Source: Saturnia japonica (lineage: Eukaryota > Arthropoda > Insecta > Lepidoptera > Saturniidae). Taken from it: DNA of 64,000 nucleotides. The position numbers were made by a program, and so were the translations under genes. The stretch spans positions 10,416,370 through 10,480,369 of the forward strand of contig CM065331.1 of assembly GCA_033032175.1 (NCBI GenBank). Reading direction: 5' to 3'. A model generated the notes under the pieces. It did not search any database and was not told the DNA's origin. It worked only from the letters and a program-made list of their open reading frames with translations. Of the stretch, positions 47,733 to 57,496 are shown piece by piece. Numbering within the stretch: position 1 is the first letter of the stretch; each line of letters begins with the position of its first letter.

Positions 47733-50700
47733 TTAATAAAAAAAGAGAAAAGGTTGTCTCATCCCATAACACATGAGTGGAGGGTACATACAGTGGTCAT
47801 AATTATCATAAAAATTTCTGCCTCTCATGCAGACGCGTTTTTTTTTCCGAGCTCTATTTCTGCATTTGCAGCCTTCATCTCTCTCATCAGAAACTTCCGA
47901 GTCCGGATCTCTTCGTCTTCTAGAAGGGACGCGGCTTTGTGGTGCTTGTGTCGGTCTTGTGTCCCGTGCATTTGGATCAGGCCTAGTTGGCTGTATAGTG
48001 CTTGGAGCGGCTGTCGGTTCTGACGGGGCTGCTCTAACACTTGCTTGTATCGGAGCGTTAGATGTCGCGGCTTGTGTTAAATACTGCGAGGGTTGAGGAA
48101 TTGTATTGTTGCTAGAAGGTCCAACATCTGCTGGTATTGGTGATGTTCTTTGCTGTTGTATAATTACTTGCCTAGATTGTGGTGATTGCTGACGCCCGGG
48201 ATGCAGGACTGGAACCTGAGACGGAGCAAGATGTTCTCGCACTGTACTCAAATTCCCAACTCTTGAAATTGATTGTGTACCGACAGGTGCCTTCTGAGTC
48301 ATTGAACAGTTAGTAACGATACCAGATACTAATGCCTGTATTTTTGTGGCAGGGGCATGAGCATTACTATTATTGATTCCAATCGCATGAGGAATTGGAT
48401 TTATTCGTGAAACTGATGTTGATGTAATGTGTTGGCTTATTTGCTTTGGATCATGATGCGAAGGGTATGAAGGAAGTTGAATGGATGTGCCAGGCCTAGG
48501 TGTAAGCATTGCATGAGCATCTACTGAACGACGCATAGGTGGCGGAATCGGCTGAAGAATTGAATTAGGAGGATGCATAACTTTAGAAATACTGTGCTTT
48601 CGGCTTTGCGATCGAGGAGTTGTTTTTCTGCTTACTTCAGTAACTCGTAACTTTTCAACAAAGGCGTCTATAACTTCAGGACTGACTTTCTTGCCTAATT
48701 TTGTAAGACATTTGTTAACTTCTTTCTTCATGTTACTCTCGTTAGCAGTATTATGACCATTTCTTTCTAAATCAAATAGTTTGCTTGCGAGATTCTCTTT
48801 CATTTCATTTCTTAAAAGTGTCTTCGTTTCATCTTCTTGAGGGAAGCTGAGTTCTTGAAAGAAATCGTTGACTTCATTTTTCATTCTGATTTCGTCAAGT
48901 AAATCTTTCATTGCAGCTTCACTCGGTGGTGGAACTTTGGACATTTCACAGATTAACTCGTTACGTATTATTAGTGGATCTACAACAGATTCTTTGCATA
49001 CTTTTTCTTTGATATCAGATAAATGCTTAACTATAGTGTCGTGAACTTTAATTTTATGAACATTTCTTTCTTCAATGTTGTCTTTACTGCAATTATATTC
49101 AATGAATTCATTAACTATTTTGTCCGTTGCATCTTTAGATGGCTTTACTGTCTTACTTTGGTCAGATTCATGAGATTCTTCTAACAAGAAACTGACAGTA
49201 TGTTTCAGGTGTTCTTTATACTCATGTTTTTCTCTTTCTTGTGCTATCAACGGCTTTATAGACCGTATTGTCTCTTTGAGTTTAAATTTTCTGGCTTCTC
49301 TACTTTGGAAGTCACACTGTAACGGTAAATTGTATGTTAATTTATCTATCTCTTGATCGAGCTTCACATCATAGTCATATTCGTCTCCAAATACTTCTGG
49401 GTCACTGTTTAATTCACTAATTTTGAGGATAATATTTAAAGCCAAATTACTCTTCATAATTCTAGAATTTGCTGCCTCTTTTGGATTACTTGTAGGCAAA
49501 GGCAACTGATTGCACCAAGTTTCAACGGCCTCTAAAATAAGGTCCGTTGCTGATTTTAGTGGTACAATTGGAATTTGACTATGAAGTTGGGGTTTTTCTA
49601 CGGATGTTGGTTCTTTTCTTGCATTATTTTCATCATGTATTCCTAATTTATTTCTTTCCAAAGTTTTATTAGGTTTACTTTTTTCTCTACATTTACCCTT
49701 GCGTTTTTCTTTATGAGCTTCTTTTAAAATGCATTTCCTATCTTTTGATGTAGACTTTAATCTTTTCTGTAATTGATTAGCCAACTCTTCGATATTTCTT
49801 CTGTATCCAGGTAATACTGGTAGTTTTGAAAGACATTTAATTATTTCCTTCTGTATATAAGAATCAACGTTTTTTTTTACTCTTTCTATCTCGTGTATTT
49901 TTTTAGCTAAAGTTGATAAAATTTTGTCGCGTTCCAGTAATTCATCAAGATTGTTTGTTGGTCTAAGAGGTAACATTTCATACCAAGCGTCTATTTCGAA
50001 TTTTGTTTTTGCATCTTCTACCTCTCCGATTATAGAAGCTTCGTTGGGTATCGGAACCTTAAACAAAACACTATATAGTTCATTTTGTATTCGATCTTTA
50101 CTCAAAGGTATAGCGTTTCTGTTTTGAACGTATTCAAAATATTTATCAACCTCGGATTGTATGCGTTTTTCGTATTTTAACTTAATATCTTCATCAGAGT
50201 GATCAAAATTTTCCACTATAAACATAGTTGCAAGACGATTCTTATAAAACTCAAAACCGGGATCGTATATTTTATTCATTTGTACAGGATTCGGAATGGA
50301 GGCTTCAATAGTATTTTCAAGTTTTTGTTTGTAATTTTCACCAGCTGATTGATCTTTGATGACACTTTCGAGTTCCATAACTGAATATATCAAAGTATTC
50401 TTTAGTTTCTCTTTGTTGTTTTGAAGGTCCACATCTTGAGGTATATTTTCTAGAACTATATCAATTTCATCTTGAAACATTTCTTTGAATAAAAGTTCAT
50501 CGTTATAAATAATAGGATCTATATTTAGCTTACTTATTTTTAGCAATATTCTTTTTGCTATTTCATCTTTTTTAATTTTTACTGCAACTTCATTATTTGC
50601 CTGTATAGGTAAAGCATTACAAAATTTTTCCACGGCTTCAATTATAGCGTTTTCAGGATTTTTTTTACGTGGTTTAGATTTACTGGGTGATTTGGCTTTA

Positions 50701-53261
50701 ACAACTTTTTCAGTGATTTGTTCCCTTTTTTCAGTTGTTTTATTTATGTCGATAATTGACTGAGACTTATTCACTCTGTCTATTCTATTCAGAAGCTGTT
50801 GAGTGATAACAGGTACAACTATTTCATCTTGTGTATCTAAAGGCAACTCAAATATCCATTTCTTTATGAATTCTGCGATATCCGCATCTGCCTTTATATC
50901 ATTAGGGCTATCCAGTTTTCTGATCCGCCAATCAATCATTCTATCTACCAGTTCACTTATCATTCTCACCATTGACTGCTCTTCAGATTGGTTAATAACT
51001 TTTTTCAAAGGTAGATTTTTCAACCAATCTGTGATTTCTGTAGCATATTCTAATTCTAAACCAAACAAAGCTATGCTGTCTTCTCCTGGAAATGGTACTT
51101 TTGCTAGTTTATTATATATTTGTGTTTTTCCTAACAGCATGGGGTCTGCTGTTGCACGGGCAATATTTTGTACTTCGTCTGTCAGCCTATCCATCCAGAC
51201 TTCTAATTTTAGGGGATCATCGGCTACATTTTGGCCGTATTTTTTTATAAACTCTTCGATTAAAATTCCAAAATCTTCTATATTTATTGCTTGCTTTTGA
51301 TATTTTTTTACAGCAGTTTTTCGATAATCTTCTAGTTTCTTTAATAATGAAAATGCCATTTGTATTATAGAAAGTTTCTGTTCTTTTGGTAAAGGAAGAT
51401 TTAGTGTATTAGTATATATTACACTCATAAGGTAGTCATCGTAATCCATTGCGTTTGGAAACTTAGTTCGCTCGTCTTCGATTTCAACTATATACTTTGC
51501 TAGATTGTAGATAAATTCGATACGATGTTTATTTCTCAGAACTTTATAATTCGGATCTATAGGTAAGGTGTTTAGCCAATCTGACAATATCTTGATATAT
51601 TCAAGTTCCTGGCCAAACTTTTCGATGGAATATATTTGATTATCCCTAAATTGACCGGAACTATTATAAACGTCTTTGCGAGTATCTGGACTCAGTTTGA
51701 TCAACTCCTTTTTAAGAGTATAACTGAACACTTTTCTAGCAGTAGGGTCATCAATATTATAGTTCTTTTGAATGAACTTTCCTATATATTCCTTCACAGT
51801 TCCGTTGGGATCTAAAAAGTCCTCATCAAACGTCATAGATTCGTTTGGTTCAGGATTCTGTTCCGCTAACATTTGATGATATATGTAGTACATCTTTTCT
51901 AAATATTTCTTCTGCAAAGTGATATCTTGAGGTATATCCTTCATTCTGTTCTTTAATTCTTCAATGAAATAAGGAATATGTTCCTTTTTTTCGGGCTTTA
52001 CCACTTCGTTTAGCCAACGACCTATATCATTCATAATTTCTTTATCAGAATGCTTACTCACCAACCGTTCTTGTATTTCTTGAGCTAATGTTTTTACCAT
52101 TCTACCCCTCATACTTCGATCTCCATATATAAATATATCTGATTGTTCATTCATCCACATTGATATATTATCTTCTAAAATATCAATCCCTTTTGGTATA
52201 TATTCAAAGTCTTCATAGTAGTCTTCTCCTTCCAGCCAAGCAGTTTTAGCAATAGTCTGGCGAGTGCCATGCTGGGGTCTAGTAAGAACAGGTACGGGGA
52301 TTTTGTCAACTTTAAAGTAGAGATCTTCTATCTCCCTGGTACATTGTTGTTGATCGTCAAACATTCCATATCTATTTAGCCATAGGAAAATTATATCTTT
52401 GAGTGTTGATTCCTTATCCTGGACATTGAATCTTTTGTCAGATTTTTGTAAGCCGGCAAGTATTTGATCGTATTTAATAACATCCATTAAACTACCTGCA
52501 AGATCGCCTATTATTGTGTCTTTGAATAATGCATCTTCTGGGTTATCAAAATGTAACGGTAAAATGTTCATCCAATCTTTCACAACTACAGAAAGTTTTT
52601 CCATATAAATTATCTGTTCGGGATTCAGCTTGGGGATGTCTCCATCAGGTTTTTTCTTTTTTTTAGGAGTCGAAGTGAACATTTTAAACTTATTTTCAGT
52701 ATTATATATTGATATTGTACCAGATAGTCGTGGTTGGATAAACATCGTTGAAGGTTTCTGATTAATGAAACCATTTTCAGCAATATCTTTAATTTCTAAT
52801 AATATTGTCTTTGCTAAATCAGCTGCTTGAAGTTCTGTTATATCTGTATAGTTATATATAATGCTGTGGATAATTTTTTCTATATCATTAAGGTTACTAA
52901 ACTTCATACTATTATTTTCAATAAGACTATCTACAATATGCTTTTCTATCTTCTCATTATGTCGAATATTATTAGCAGTTATTACTTTTTTAATTACTTT
53001 AATTAAATGAGTTTTTAATTCGTCTCTATTAAGTCTAAAACCTAAGATTTTATTAGTTCTTCCCTCTAATACAATATTTTGAATCCTGTTATGTGTATAA
53101 TGTCTAGAGTTTGTGAATTGTCCTAAAGCATTTAACAATCCGTCAGCTAATTCTTCAGCTAGCTTATTTATATAAATCATTTTATTTTCAGGATATTTGA
53201 GATGAATCGGAAGGTCAAGTAACAGTTCAACAATTTTTCCCTTTAAAATCAGTTTATACAT
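47733..53261 (-). CDS. Large helical-repeat protein, unknown function (main open frame, 1,842 codons)
   Basis: I do not recognise the family. The frame is uninterrupted for 5.5 kb and mostly predicted helical. At least nine modules share a hydrophobic-x-x-W-[LMF]-x-x-LP core followed 12-20 residues later by an L-A-x-x-I-type helix: VKDWMNILPL, LSDWLNTLPI, ITDWLKNLPL, VEKFCNALPI, IDAWYEMLPL and VETWCNQLPL among them. A second motif, K-[VI]-[PD]-x-P-x-E, precedes several modules (KVPFPGED ~res 721, KVPIPNEA ~1067, KVPPPSEA ~1441), giving a super-repeat of roughly 350-375 residues. A lysine-rich linker (~res 850) and a Pro/Gln/Ser/Thr-rich region (~res 1560-1790) follow, then a basic Cys-containing tail ending GMRQPFLFFY. 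No signal peptide or membrane segment is seen. The frame continues upstream of this ATG for about 14 codons and overlaps the end of the preceding frame, so the Met is probably internal. A scaffold or cytoskeletal role would be a guess. Confidence 0.85.
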   Translation of the reverse strand: MYKLILKGKIVELLLDLPIHLKYPENKMIYINKLAEELADGLLNALGQFTNSRHYTHNRIQNIVLEGRTNKILGFRLNRDELKTHLIKVIKKVITANNIRHNEKIEKHIVDSLIENNSMKFSNLNDIEKIIHSIIYNYTDITELQAADLAKTILLEIKDIAENGFINQKPSTMFIQPRLSGTISIYNTENKFKMFTSTPKKKKKPDGDIPKLNPEQIIYMEKLSVVVKDWMNILPLHFDNPEDALFKDTIIGDLAGSLMDVIKYDQILAGLQKSDKRFNVQDKESTLKDIIFLWLNRYGMFDDQQQCTREIEDLYFKVDKIPVPVLTRPQHGTRQTIAKTAWLEGEDYYEDFEYIPKGIDILEDNISMWMNEQSDIFIYGDRSMRGRMVKTLAQEIQERLVSKHSDKEIMNDIGRWLNEVVKPEKKEHIPYFIEELKNRMKDIPQDITLQKKYLEKMYYIYHQMLAEQNPEPNESMTFDEDFLDPNGTVKEYIGKFIQKNYNIDDPTARKVFSYTLKKELIKLSPDTRKDVYNSSGQFRDNQIYSIEKFGQELEYIKILSDWLNTLPIDPNYKVLRNKHRIEFIYNLAKYIVEIEDERTKFPNAMDYDDYLMSVIYTNTLNLPLPKEQKLSIIQMAFSLLKKLEDYRKTAVKKYQKQAINIEDFGILIEEFIKKYGQNVADDPLKLEVWMDRLTDEVQNIARATADPMLLGKTQIYNKLAKVPFPGEDSIALFGLELEYATEITDWLKNLPLKKVINQSEEQSMVRMISELVDRMIDWRIRKLDSPNDIKADADIAEFIKKWIFELPLDTQDEIVVPVITQQLLNRIDRVNKSQSIIDINKTTEKREQITEKVVKAKSPSKSKPRKKNPENAIIEAVEKFCNALPIQANNEVAVKIKKDEIAKRILLKISKLNIDPIIYNDELLFKEMFQDEIDIVLENIPQDVDLQNNKEKLKNTLIYSVMELESVIKDQSAGENYKQKLENTIEASIPNPVQMNKIYDPGFEFYKNRLATMFIVENFDHSDEDIKLKYEKRIQSEVDKYFEYVQNRNAIPLSKDRIQNELYSVLFKVPIPNEASIIGEVEDAKTKFEIDAWYEMLPLRPTNNLDELLERDKILSTLAKKIHEIERVKKNVDSYIQKEIIKCLSKLPVLPGYRRNIEELANQLQKRLKSTSKDRKCILKEAHKEKRKGKCREKSKPNKTLERNKLGIHDENNARKEPTSVEKPQLHSQIPIVPLKSATDLILEAVETWCNQLPLPTSNPKEAANSRIMKSNLALNIILKISELNSDPEVFGDEYDYDVKLDQEIDKLTYNLPLQCDFQSREARKFKLKETIRSIKPLIAQEREKHEYKEHLKHTVSFLLEESHESDQSKTVKPSKDATDKIVNEFIEYNCSKDNIEERNVHKIKVHDTIVKHLSDIKEKVCKESVVDPLIIRNELICEMSKVPPPSEAAMKDLLDEIRMKNEVNDFFQELSFPQEDETKTLLRNEMKENLASKLFDLERNGHNTANESNMKKEVNKCLTKLGKKVSPEVIDAFVEKLRVTEVSRKTTPRSQSRKHSISKVMHPPNSILQPIPPPMRRSVDAHAMLTPRPGTSIQLPSYPSHHDPKQISQHITSTSVSRINPIPHAIGINNSNAHAPATKIQALVSGIVTNCSMTQKAPVGTQSISRVGNLSTVREHLAPSQVPVLHPGRQQSPQSRQVIIQQQRTSPIPADVGPSSNNTIPQPSQYLTQAATSNAPIQASVRAAPSEPTAAPSTIQPTRPDPNARDTRPTQAPQSRVPSRRRRDPDSEVSDERDEGCKCRNRARKKKRVCMRGRNFYDNYDHCMYPPLMCYGMRQPFLFFY

Positions 53262-53277
53262 TTTACTATTATTAAGT

Positions 53278-54150
53278 TCATCTAATAAAATTAGAGAGGT
53301 GGTTTATGAACGAATCTACAATCTCTTCTTGAGGAATTTTTACACTACTATCAATTTTCAATTCTATTTTCGCAAACCAATTACTTATTTCGTTTGCTAT
53401 AATATTTTTACGAGTAGATGATTGTTTGTTATCAGTTGTAATATTGATATAATGACTATGCGCACGCTCGTTTACGCGTTCATTTAAATTTTTGATTTGT
53501 TGCAATAATTTCATCGTATATTTTTCTTTGTAAGAAACTTTGTTATGCTCTGAATCTAAAGTCCAGATAGAAAGGTTGTCTAAACATTTGCTAATTTCAA
53601 GTTTCAATCTATCTTCATAATTCTCTTCAATAGTTTCACTAAACCTATTGTGAATCTCATCAATGAGAGTGTTTATTTCGTCTTCTTTCAGCGATTTTAC
53701 TGCACCTTTAATGTTAGGACACATAGGGATATCTTGCAACCATTTGTATACCTCTTCTTGAACCCTTTCTTTATAAAAAATGGTTTTTGGTGATAAGACA
53801 TCTGTAGTTTCTTTTACTTCGAGTGCTATAGATTCATGACTGTCACAATTAAATTGTAAGTTGGGTTTCTCGGAAATATCATTAAACAAATCTTCGATTT
53901 TTGGTGATTCAATATATTTTTCAAATTTATTGAAATCCGATGATATGTCACTTAGACTCGTTTGTGCAGAATTAATTTCTTCATGGTGATTTATTTCGGA
54001 TGTAAAATCAACTGCTTCAAATTTACCAATTGAGGAAATTAAGTCGGCTGCAACAATATCACTTTGGACTGAATTTGTGAAGGAAACGTAGAATTTCTGG
54101 CAGGTTTCTGTATCAGATTCTGTACTAGATTCCATTGGTGATATTGTAGT
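53278..54150 (-). CDS. Large helical-repeat protein, 5' part of exon 2
   Basis: The second exon starts at 54150 after the acceptor CAATTTCAG and reads TTISPMESSTESDTETCQ, with an internal Met at 54135. It already contains two of the same modules (VYKWLQDIPM and ISNWFAKIEL), which shows it belongs with the downstream frame. It ends at a TGA (53278-53280) right where the main frame, one base out, is already open (LLDELNNSKMYK). A run AATTTTATTAGATGA is at the break. One surplus base in the T run, whether assembly error or a real mutation, would explain it; programmed +1 frameshifting is less likely. Confidence 0.75.
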   Translation of the reverse strand, partial: TTISPMESSTESDTETCQKFYVSFTNSVQSDIVAADLISSIGKFEAVDFTSEINHHEEINSAQTSLSDISSDFNKFEKYIESPKIEDLFNDISEKPNLQFNCDSHESIALEVKETTDVLSPKTIFYKERVQEEVYKWLQDIPMCPNIKGAVKSLKEDEINTLIDEIHNRFSETIEENYEDRLKLEISKCLDNLSIWTLDSEHNKVSYKEKYTMKLLQQIKNLNERVNERAHSHYINITTDNKQSSTRKNIIANEISNWFAKIELKIDSSVKIPQEEIVDSFINHLSNFIR

Positions 54151-54448
54151 CTGAAATTGAAAACTTATTATATGGTAAAGTTTACTGTTATAAATTAAAA
54201 TAAAACCAAAAAGAGGCAAAGACAATCATAATATTATTTCCACTTATGTATGCGCTTTAGAAGTTATACGTGTGACACAACATGGAGTGCAACTATCTTC
54301 ACCACAATAAAACAATAGGTTTAGCGAGCAATTTCATGGTGTAGACTTTTCGACACAAAACGCTCGTATCGTAAATTTATTCATATTTTTTTCATTAAGT
54401 GCCTAAAGAAATATAACTTCAACTTAGACTTAATGTATGTATCTATAT

Positions 54449-55033
54449 TAGGCACCACCTCCACGAGCGAGTGTATCGCCAGGATTCCGTTCTGCTATCG
54501 TCGGGTGATCTCCAGGAGACCTTTATTCTTCCATCTGCGCAACGTCGCAACTCGTAACGGATCGCCGCATAACCGCCACGTCTTGTTGCACAGGTGTTTT
54601 GTTGAAAATAGCTCAGTTTGCTGCTTGAGCGAAATCAGTAGTGTCAATAGTTTTTATTTATTAGAGATGTAGTATTTTAGAGTGTTTGTGCTAGTGGGTA
54701 CACTAGTGAATATGCAGTTGTTGATATAAATAAAAGAAAAGAAGATTTTTTAATAATTCACACGCTTGATTAGTCAGATATGCCACGCAGGAATGGCTGG
54801 CTGGAGTGACCTGTGATACGCGCTGGGTAGGGATTAGTGGGGCAAGAGCGCGTCACGTTTTGTGGCGAGTAGGACGCGTGTCGTAGCGACCGCGCAGCGA
54901 GTCGTTGCCGTTTTAGTCATTAATGTGACTCATCGTATCGCCCTGTGGAGACACGTTCATATAGTTGATATAGAATGAAGTGACTAAACTATAATATCGC
55001 CGCGACAAACTCGCTCGTGGAGGTGGCACTCTA
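54449..55033. mobile_element. DNA-transposon-like element with 18-bp perfect TIR core, in intron
   Basis: CCACCTCCACGAGCGAGT (54455-54472) is perfectly inverted at 55009-55026; the outer bases TAGGCA/TAGAGTG are similar but not identical. Length is about 585 bp, non-coding and GC-rich near both ends. Target duplication not clear. Confidence 0.75.
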
Positions 55034-55172
55034 CAATAGATATAATTTACGAATGCCTTCTTCAATATATTTTAGGAAAATTACTAGTTAACTTTAGACC
55101 GAGTAATAGAATGATATTAACATAAAGTTTTATAAAGTCTCAGGCGTTTCGTAAATATATAAACATACTTAC

Positions 55173-55334
55173 TTCGTCATCCCGTGTATCAAAATAAGAA
55201 GGAACAAATATTGTAGGCTGGTCATCGTTCGTTTCACGAGTAACTAACTGTTTTCTTGCTTTGTCATCCTGTGTCCCACTTTCCACGGTAGAGGTATGGT
55301 GTTCCATCACGTGACGATCTAAACGGTATTTCAT
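55173..55334 (-). CDS. Large helical-repeat protein, exon 1 (54 codons)
   Basis: ATG at 55334 opens MKYRLDRHVMEHH... and ends DTRDDE at a strong donor, GAA|GTAAGT (55172-55167), phase 0. Exon 2 also starts in phase 0, giving RDDE-TTISPM. The intron (54151-55172) contains a TIR element. The link rests on matching splice sites and phase and has no homology support. An overlapping upstream ATG (about 55342, other frame) opens a 26-codon frame. Confidence 0.6.
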
Positions 55335-55534
55335 CGTTTGACATCGTTTCTGATTGCAAGACTGGAATATGTACCAAAAAATGAATAGTAAAATTGAATG
55401 GCAATATGTTTTGGCGCAAATTGTAGACTGGAAAACGTCCTAATTGTGATGTTTTACTATCAGTCCGCGTCAAGCAAACCAACGAGTGTCACCCGAGCGT
55501 TATATGAAAAAAAGCAATGCCGTAGGCCCGTCAT
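55335..55534. other. Upstream region of the large minus-strand gene
   Basis: Probable 5' leader and promoter by position. No TATA or initiator can be assigned with confidence. Confidence 0.3.
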
Positions 55535-55633
55535 CTCATGTCCGGTGAAGCTGTAAAAGCCGCAGCGGCTCTGTTTTTGGATAGGGCCCCTAAGGCTAAC
55601 AACAGTGTAGTCAGTTCAAAAAAAAAAAAAAAA
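55535..55633 (+). mobile_element. Very short LINE tail insertion with poly(A) and 11-bp TSD
   Basis: AGGCCCGTCAT at 55524-55534 and 55634-55644 flanks 99 bases that end in a run of about 17 A (the last A may belong to the duplication). The body (GTCCGGTGAAGCTGTAAAAG, GGGCCCCTAAGGCTAAC) is the 3' end of the Jockey-type LINE at 21255-22841. Extreme 5' truncation, recent by its intact TSD and tail. Confidence 0.9.
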
Positions 55634-55675
55634 AGGCCCGTCATGTGTGTTTGGAAATTGTACCAATCCGCGAGT

Positions 55676-55820
55676 TGACTGCATGTTTAAAAATTAAAAT
55701 AAATTATTGAATAATATTGGTCTATGGATAAAAAGCCTAAAAAAATACAAATATGGAAAAGTAATTGATTATTTATTCAGTTTTCTCTCTAGAATATTAA
55801 TACTTTTTGTCTCTAAAGGG
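55676..55820 (+). repeat. Dispersed repeat shared with 44690-44830
   Basis: TAATATTGGTCTATGGATAA, AAGCCTAAAAAAATACAAAT and TTGATTATTTATT match the earlier copy with moderate divergence. Confidence 0.55.
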
Positions 55821-56408
55821 AGATGATAAAAACGTAGATTTGATCAAATCCTTAAGCTAGATTAATTCATGGTTGCCTTGTTGAAAAAGTATCGATATAT
55901 TCAAAAAATAACTGTATTATCTATGACTATTGACTAGTATGTTTTCTTTGCGTTGCGTGTATCACACATACACAAAATCTTCCTAGAAAGATCTAACAAG
56001 GGAGCCACCATCTTGTTAGGATACGGAATCGTCATAACACATGACACTATAAATCACTCGATAATGGCAGCAATGGTCTTCATTATATAAAGAGGACCGG
56101 TTGCCAAGTTAGGAAGAAGAAGAAGACTAGTATGTTTTCTTTGCGTTGCGTGTATGCGGCAGTCGTCTGTCACTTCCATTCATGAGTTCTTTTGAAGGTA
56201 CTTTGTGAACTGTTTTACATTTGCAGTATGAAATTTTTCAATCAACAGACCACATTATCTGAGGAAAAATTTTGACAGGTTTTCTATTCAGTGCCTAGTC
56301 AAAACGTGAAATTTATTACGCAAATAAAGTCATCTGACGATTGAAAAATTGTCCCTTAATTTAATGTATACTAATATAATAATAAATAATTACTATCTGC
56401 CAACGTAT
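55821..56408. other. Intergenic, no gene
   Basis: AT-rich; a stretch ACTAGTATGTTTTCTTTGCG plus GTTGCGTGTAT occurs twice (about 55933 and 56127), a local duplication of roughly 30 bases. Nothing else recognised. Confidence 0.4.
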
Positions 56409-56735
56409 AATGGAAAGAAGTATGCTTGGAATAAAGCTATCAGATAAAATTTCTAACAATAATATCAGAATAATAACAAAAGTAATAGATGTACGGGGAA
56501 AAATTAGAATATTCAAACGGCACTGGACAGGACATATTCTGTAGGATGAATAATAATAGGCGGGAAAAACGTTTAACAGAATGGGTACCAAGGGACGAAA
56601 AAAGGAGAAAAGGGAGACCAAGGAAAAGATGGAGAGACATTTTCAGTAACAGATTTGGACCTCATTGGATGCAAAAGGCACGGGAAAGGGAAAGGGAAAG
56701 GAGAGGCCAACGCTACAGAAGCGACTACTATATTA
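56409..56735 (+). pseudogene. RTE-type LINE reverse transcriptase C-terminal fragment
   Basis: The first frame reads MERSMLGIKLSDKISNN and later FKRHWTGHIL before a stop; a shift of frame continues RMNNNRREKRLTEWVPRDEK and RRKGRPRKRWRD, GPHWMQKARERERER. This is the ordered signature ERSMLGI...W.GHI.R...R....EW.PR..KR..GRP..RW.D......W...ARDR of RTE-like insect LINEs. The frame change shows decay. It sits just upstream of the errantivirus. Confidence 0.8.
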
Positions 56736-56794
56736 TAAATATTTAAATAACATTGTTTAACGTTGGTAAATCTATTGTATAAGGTAATTGTAGT

Positions 56795-57100
56795 TGTTAC
56801 CTACTGTCCTACCTACCTAACGTACTCGACCACCCAGAACCAGGTAACGCGGACTCAAATTACAATGCAAGTTCCCACGTGAATTATCGGAAATCGCTGA
56901 CCATGTGAAATGAACACTTCGTGGGACAATGAAAGAATGACAGAAGAACAATCTCGCTCGATCGCCTGAGCTTGGAGGTTCACACCTTAGTTTAAGATAT
57001 ATATATATATTGTAATCAAGTAATTTTATTATAAGTTTTGTAAAGGACCAAAAATCGCCTTTCTTTTAAAAACCTCCTACGGACGGTCAACTACGTAATT
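56795..57100 (+). repeat. 5' LTR (306 bp)
   Basis: Begins TGTTACCTACTGTCC and ends CTACGTAATT. It contains a TA-rich stretch (about 56998-57011). Compared with the 3' LTR by eye there is one difference, C versus T in GGAGGTTCACACC (5') and GGAGGTTTACACC (3'). It should hold promoter and polyadenylation signals. Confidence 0.93.
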
Positions 57101-57117
57101 GGCGCAGTCGGTAGGAT
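57100..57117 (+). other. Primer-binding site (tRNA-Ser type)
   Basis: TGGCGCAGTCGGTAGGAT begins at the LTR edge (its first T is shared with the LTR) and is complementary to the 3' end of insect tRNA-Ser including CCA. This primer use is known for the 17.6/297/ZAM branch of errantiviruses. Confidence 0.8.
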
Positions 57118-57496
57118 AGTCGCGTCGGTTTGCGGGATCTAACTTCGATTCTCGCCCGATAGTCGTTTCGTCGACGCGGTGACTATCTTTAAGAATCTAC
57201 GAGGAGGCCGTCGAAGGAGTCGACAGAACCTGCTGTTGCTGAGGAGGACATCATCCAACCATCGATGAGACCAGATACGCAGAACCTTCTGTGAGTTTAG
57301 ATTTAGTTACACATATCCTATTGGTTGCTATTCCCTATCCTGGTAATAGATCATCCTCTATAATTTAACCTAGTAGTATAGTTTAATAGCCAAAATTTTC
57401 TTCCCAGGGAAAAATACGGTTATAAAGCCGGATCAGCGGCACACTATTATAGATAATTTAAGATTTAGTAGTGTATCGGAAATTCCAGAAACTGAA
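57118..57496 (+). other. Errantivirus 5' leader
   Basis: Untranslated leader between primer site and the gag ATG; would hold packaging and splice-donor signals, none of which I can pinpoint. Confidence 0.5.

Noticed and set aside
47754..51300. Plus-strand frames overlapping the large minus-strand gene (47754-48096, 49924-50127, 50803-51300)
   Set aside because: Shadows of the long coding frame with no family resemblance; they exist because the opposite strand lacks stops.
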